Positions 63,483 to 64,000 of a stretch of DNA of 64,000 nucleotides are shown in pieces. The stretch lies in assembly GCA_964538915.1 (NCBI GenBank), contig CAZIFB010000017.1, positions 20,567 to 84,566 of the forward strand, read 5' to 3'. This DNA is from JAEUHQ01 sp964538915. GTDB taxonomy: Bacteria; Planctomycetota; UBA1135; UBA2386. The notes below the pieces were generated by a model. The model had not been told where the DNA came from. It saw only the letters and a list, made by a program, of their open reading frames with translations, and did no database searches. Each line of letters starts with the position of its first letter. Position 1 is the stretch's first letter. A program made the position numbers and the translations under genes.

Positions 63483-63552
63483 GGCCAACGTCTTTGGCCC
63501 CTGAGCTGCGAGCGCCGCTGCGGCGCTCGCCGGCTCCAAGGGCTTGTTGGGC
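63483..63552 (-). other. attC site A (70 bp)
   Basis: Outer boxes GGCCAAC (63483-63489) and GTTGGGC (63546-63552). The inner stem GCGAGCGCC/GGCGCTCGC (9 bp) surrounds GCTGC, flanked by GAGC/GGCTC. On the gene strand it begins GCCCAACAAGCCCTTGGAGC, a common attC opening. It is closely related to site D. Confidence 0.9.
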
Positions 63553-63558
63553 CGCATC

Positions 63559-63852
63559 CTACCGCACCCAAGGATTCTGGCCTGAGCGAATCTGGTCAGC
63601 GACCTGGGTCGGCAACTCCGCAACCGCGACGCTGTAGACGTCCTCGCCTCCACCCAGTAGCCACGGCCAACCCGACCAAACACTCAGGTACGCACGCCCC
63701 GCGGTCGCGCCGATGAATGTGTAGCCTGCGAGACTGGTCGGAGCCCTACTCGCTAACTCGACGAAGGTCCCCGCATCAGTCTTGTAGTGCCGTCCTGCTG
63801 AGCATCCGTGAAGGACGGCAAGCGTCAGTAGAGGTAAGCAGCGGCGCATCAT
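63559..63852 (-). CDS. Cassette-encoded small lipoprotein
   Basis: A 97-residue protein (or 96 from the second ATG). Signal peptide and lipobox LAVLHGC (Cys near 17) suggest membrane anchoring. The mature region has TFVELASRAPTSLAGYTF, RAYLSVWSGWPWLLGG and VAVAELPTQVADQI. No family was recognised. The start is 4 bp from attC G and the stop is 6 bp from attC A, so it fills one cassette exactly. Confidence 0.68.
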   Translation of the reverse strand: MMRRCLPLLTLAVLHGCSAGRHYKTDAGTFVELASRAPTSLAGYTFIGATAGRAYLSVWSGWPWLLGGGEDVYSVAVAELPTQVADQIRSGQNPWVR

Positions 63853-63856
63853 GACG

Positions 63857-63960
63857 GCCCAACGTCTTGGTCGATCAGGCGCGAGCCGCGTGCGAGGGCC
63901 TCAGCTCTCGCGGTTGCTTTGGTCGCGGCTCGTCGCCTGCATCGACTGGATGCTGATAAG
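63857..63960 (-). other. attC site G (one end degenerate)
   Basis: Outer box GCCCAAC (63857-63863) is perfect, followed by GTCTTGGTCGATCAGGCGCG. Arms CGAGCCGCG and CGCGGCTCG pair across about 40 bases. CGTCGCCTGCATC repeats a segment of site B. The distal box (near GATAAGGCC) is poor. It closes the cassette lying to the right, mostly outside the window. Confidence 0.7.
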
Positions 63961-63972
63961 GCCCCCTGAGCA

Positions 63973-63991
63973 CCTGCTCACCGTGAGCAGG
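63973..63991. repeat. Perfect short hairpin near the window's right edge
   Basis: CCTGCTCAC (63973-63981) and GTGAGCAGG (63983-63991) are 9-bp perfect inverted copies with a single-base gap. This could be a terminator-like hairpin or part of the next cassette. The context is cut off by the window edge. Confidence 0.5.
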
Positions 63992-64000
63992 CTCAGCTTC

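Larger units (their letters stand above)
61036..63960 (-). mobile_element. Integron cassette array (distal part)
   Basis: Seven attC-like sites (E, D, C, H, B, A, G) separate small genes that all read on the minus strand. Each cassette start lies 4-18 bp from the attC to its right. Gene content is hypothetical, membrane or exported, without operon logic, as in chromosomal integrons. Because cassettes are read away from attI, the integrase gene and attI should lie beyond 64000. No integrase or transposase is present in the window. Confidence 0.85.

Noticed and set aside
63479..63571. An upstream start for the small lipoprotein gene at 63089.
   Set aside because: It would translate attC A and hide a clear signal peptide that begins at the ATG 63478.

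Overview
The window is high-GC bacterial chromosome with dense, short-spaced genes. Several traits point to a deep-branching planctomycete (Planctomycetota) or close PVC relative: an ECF sigma factor - Hanks kinase operon, a DUF6797-type propeller protein next to a multi-heme c-type cytochrome, long secreted proteins ending in a shared C-terminal module, few strong Shine-Dalgarno sites and many ATGA/GTGA overlaps. This placement is inferred from gene content; no rRNA or tRNA gene was seen.

Layout. 1-6.1 kb: the end of rpiA, an Fe(II)/2-oxoglutarate oxygenase, an exported YciI-like protein, a YtxJ-like thioredoxin-fold protein and two aminopeptidases (M1, M17). 6.2-12.3 kb, minus strand: sigma factor, membrane serine/threonine kinase and a membrane-anchored carboxypeptidase-regulatory-domain protein in one overlapping operon. 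12.4-16.7 kb: thioesterase, two lipoproteins, an O6-methylguanine methyltransferase and a class V aminotransferase. 16.8-23.4 kb: a TetR regulator with its operator, then a complete RND efflux pump (outer membrane factor, membrane fusion protein, RND transporter). 23.5-31.3 kb: a hybrid histidine kinase, two amidohydrolase genes and an M28 peptidase. 31.3-40.6 kb, minus strand: an aminotransferase-HAD fusion, a five-heme cytochrome, a DUF6797 protein, a large secreted protein and a DUF502 membrane protein. 40.8-43.9 kb: a Pro-rich and Trp/Tyr/Cys-rich secreted TPR protein and an acyl-CoA dehydrogenase.

43.9-55.8 kb, minus strand, is a full energized outer-membrane uptake system of the TtpC/TonB2 type: repeat protein, TonB-dependent receptor, DUF3450 protein, TtpC-like ExbB, second ExbB, ExbD, TonB and TPR protein. 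A secreted beta-helix protein is encoded just upstream. 55.9-60.1 kb holds an SGNH hydrolase, a large secreted repeat protein, an SRPBCC protein and a small membrane protein.

60.4-64.0 kb is different in kind. It is an array of small minus-strand genes, each followed by a folded palindromic site with GCCCAAC/GTTGGGC-type ends. These are integron attC sites, so this is the distal part of a chromosomal integron cassette array. Its integrase and attI should lie to the right of the window. Cassette products include a DUF7832-like protein, a DUF1871-like protein, two small lipoproteins and several membrane proteins. One reading frame runs straight through an attC and fuses two cassettes, and another cassette gene appears frameshifted.
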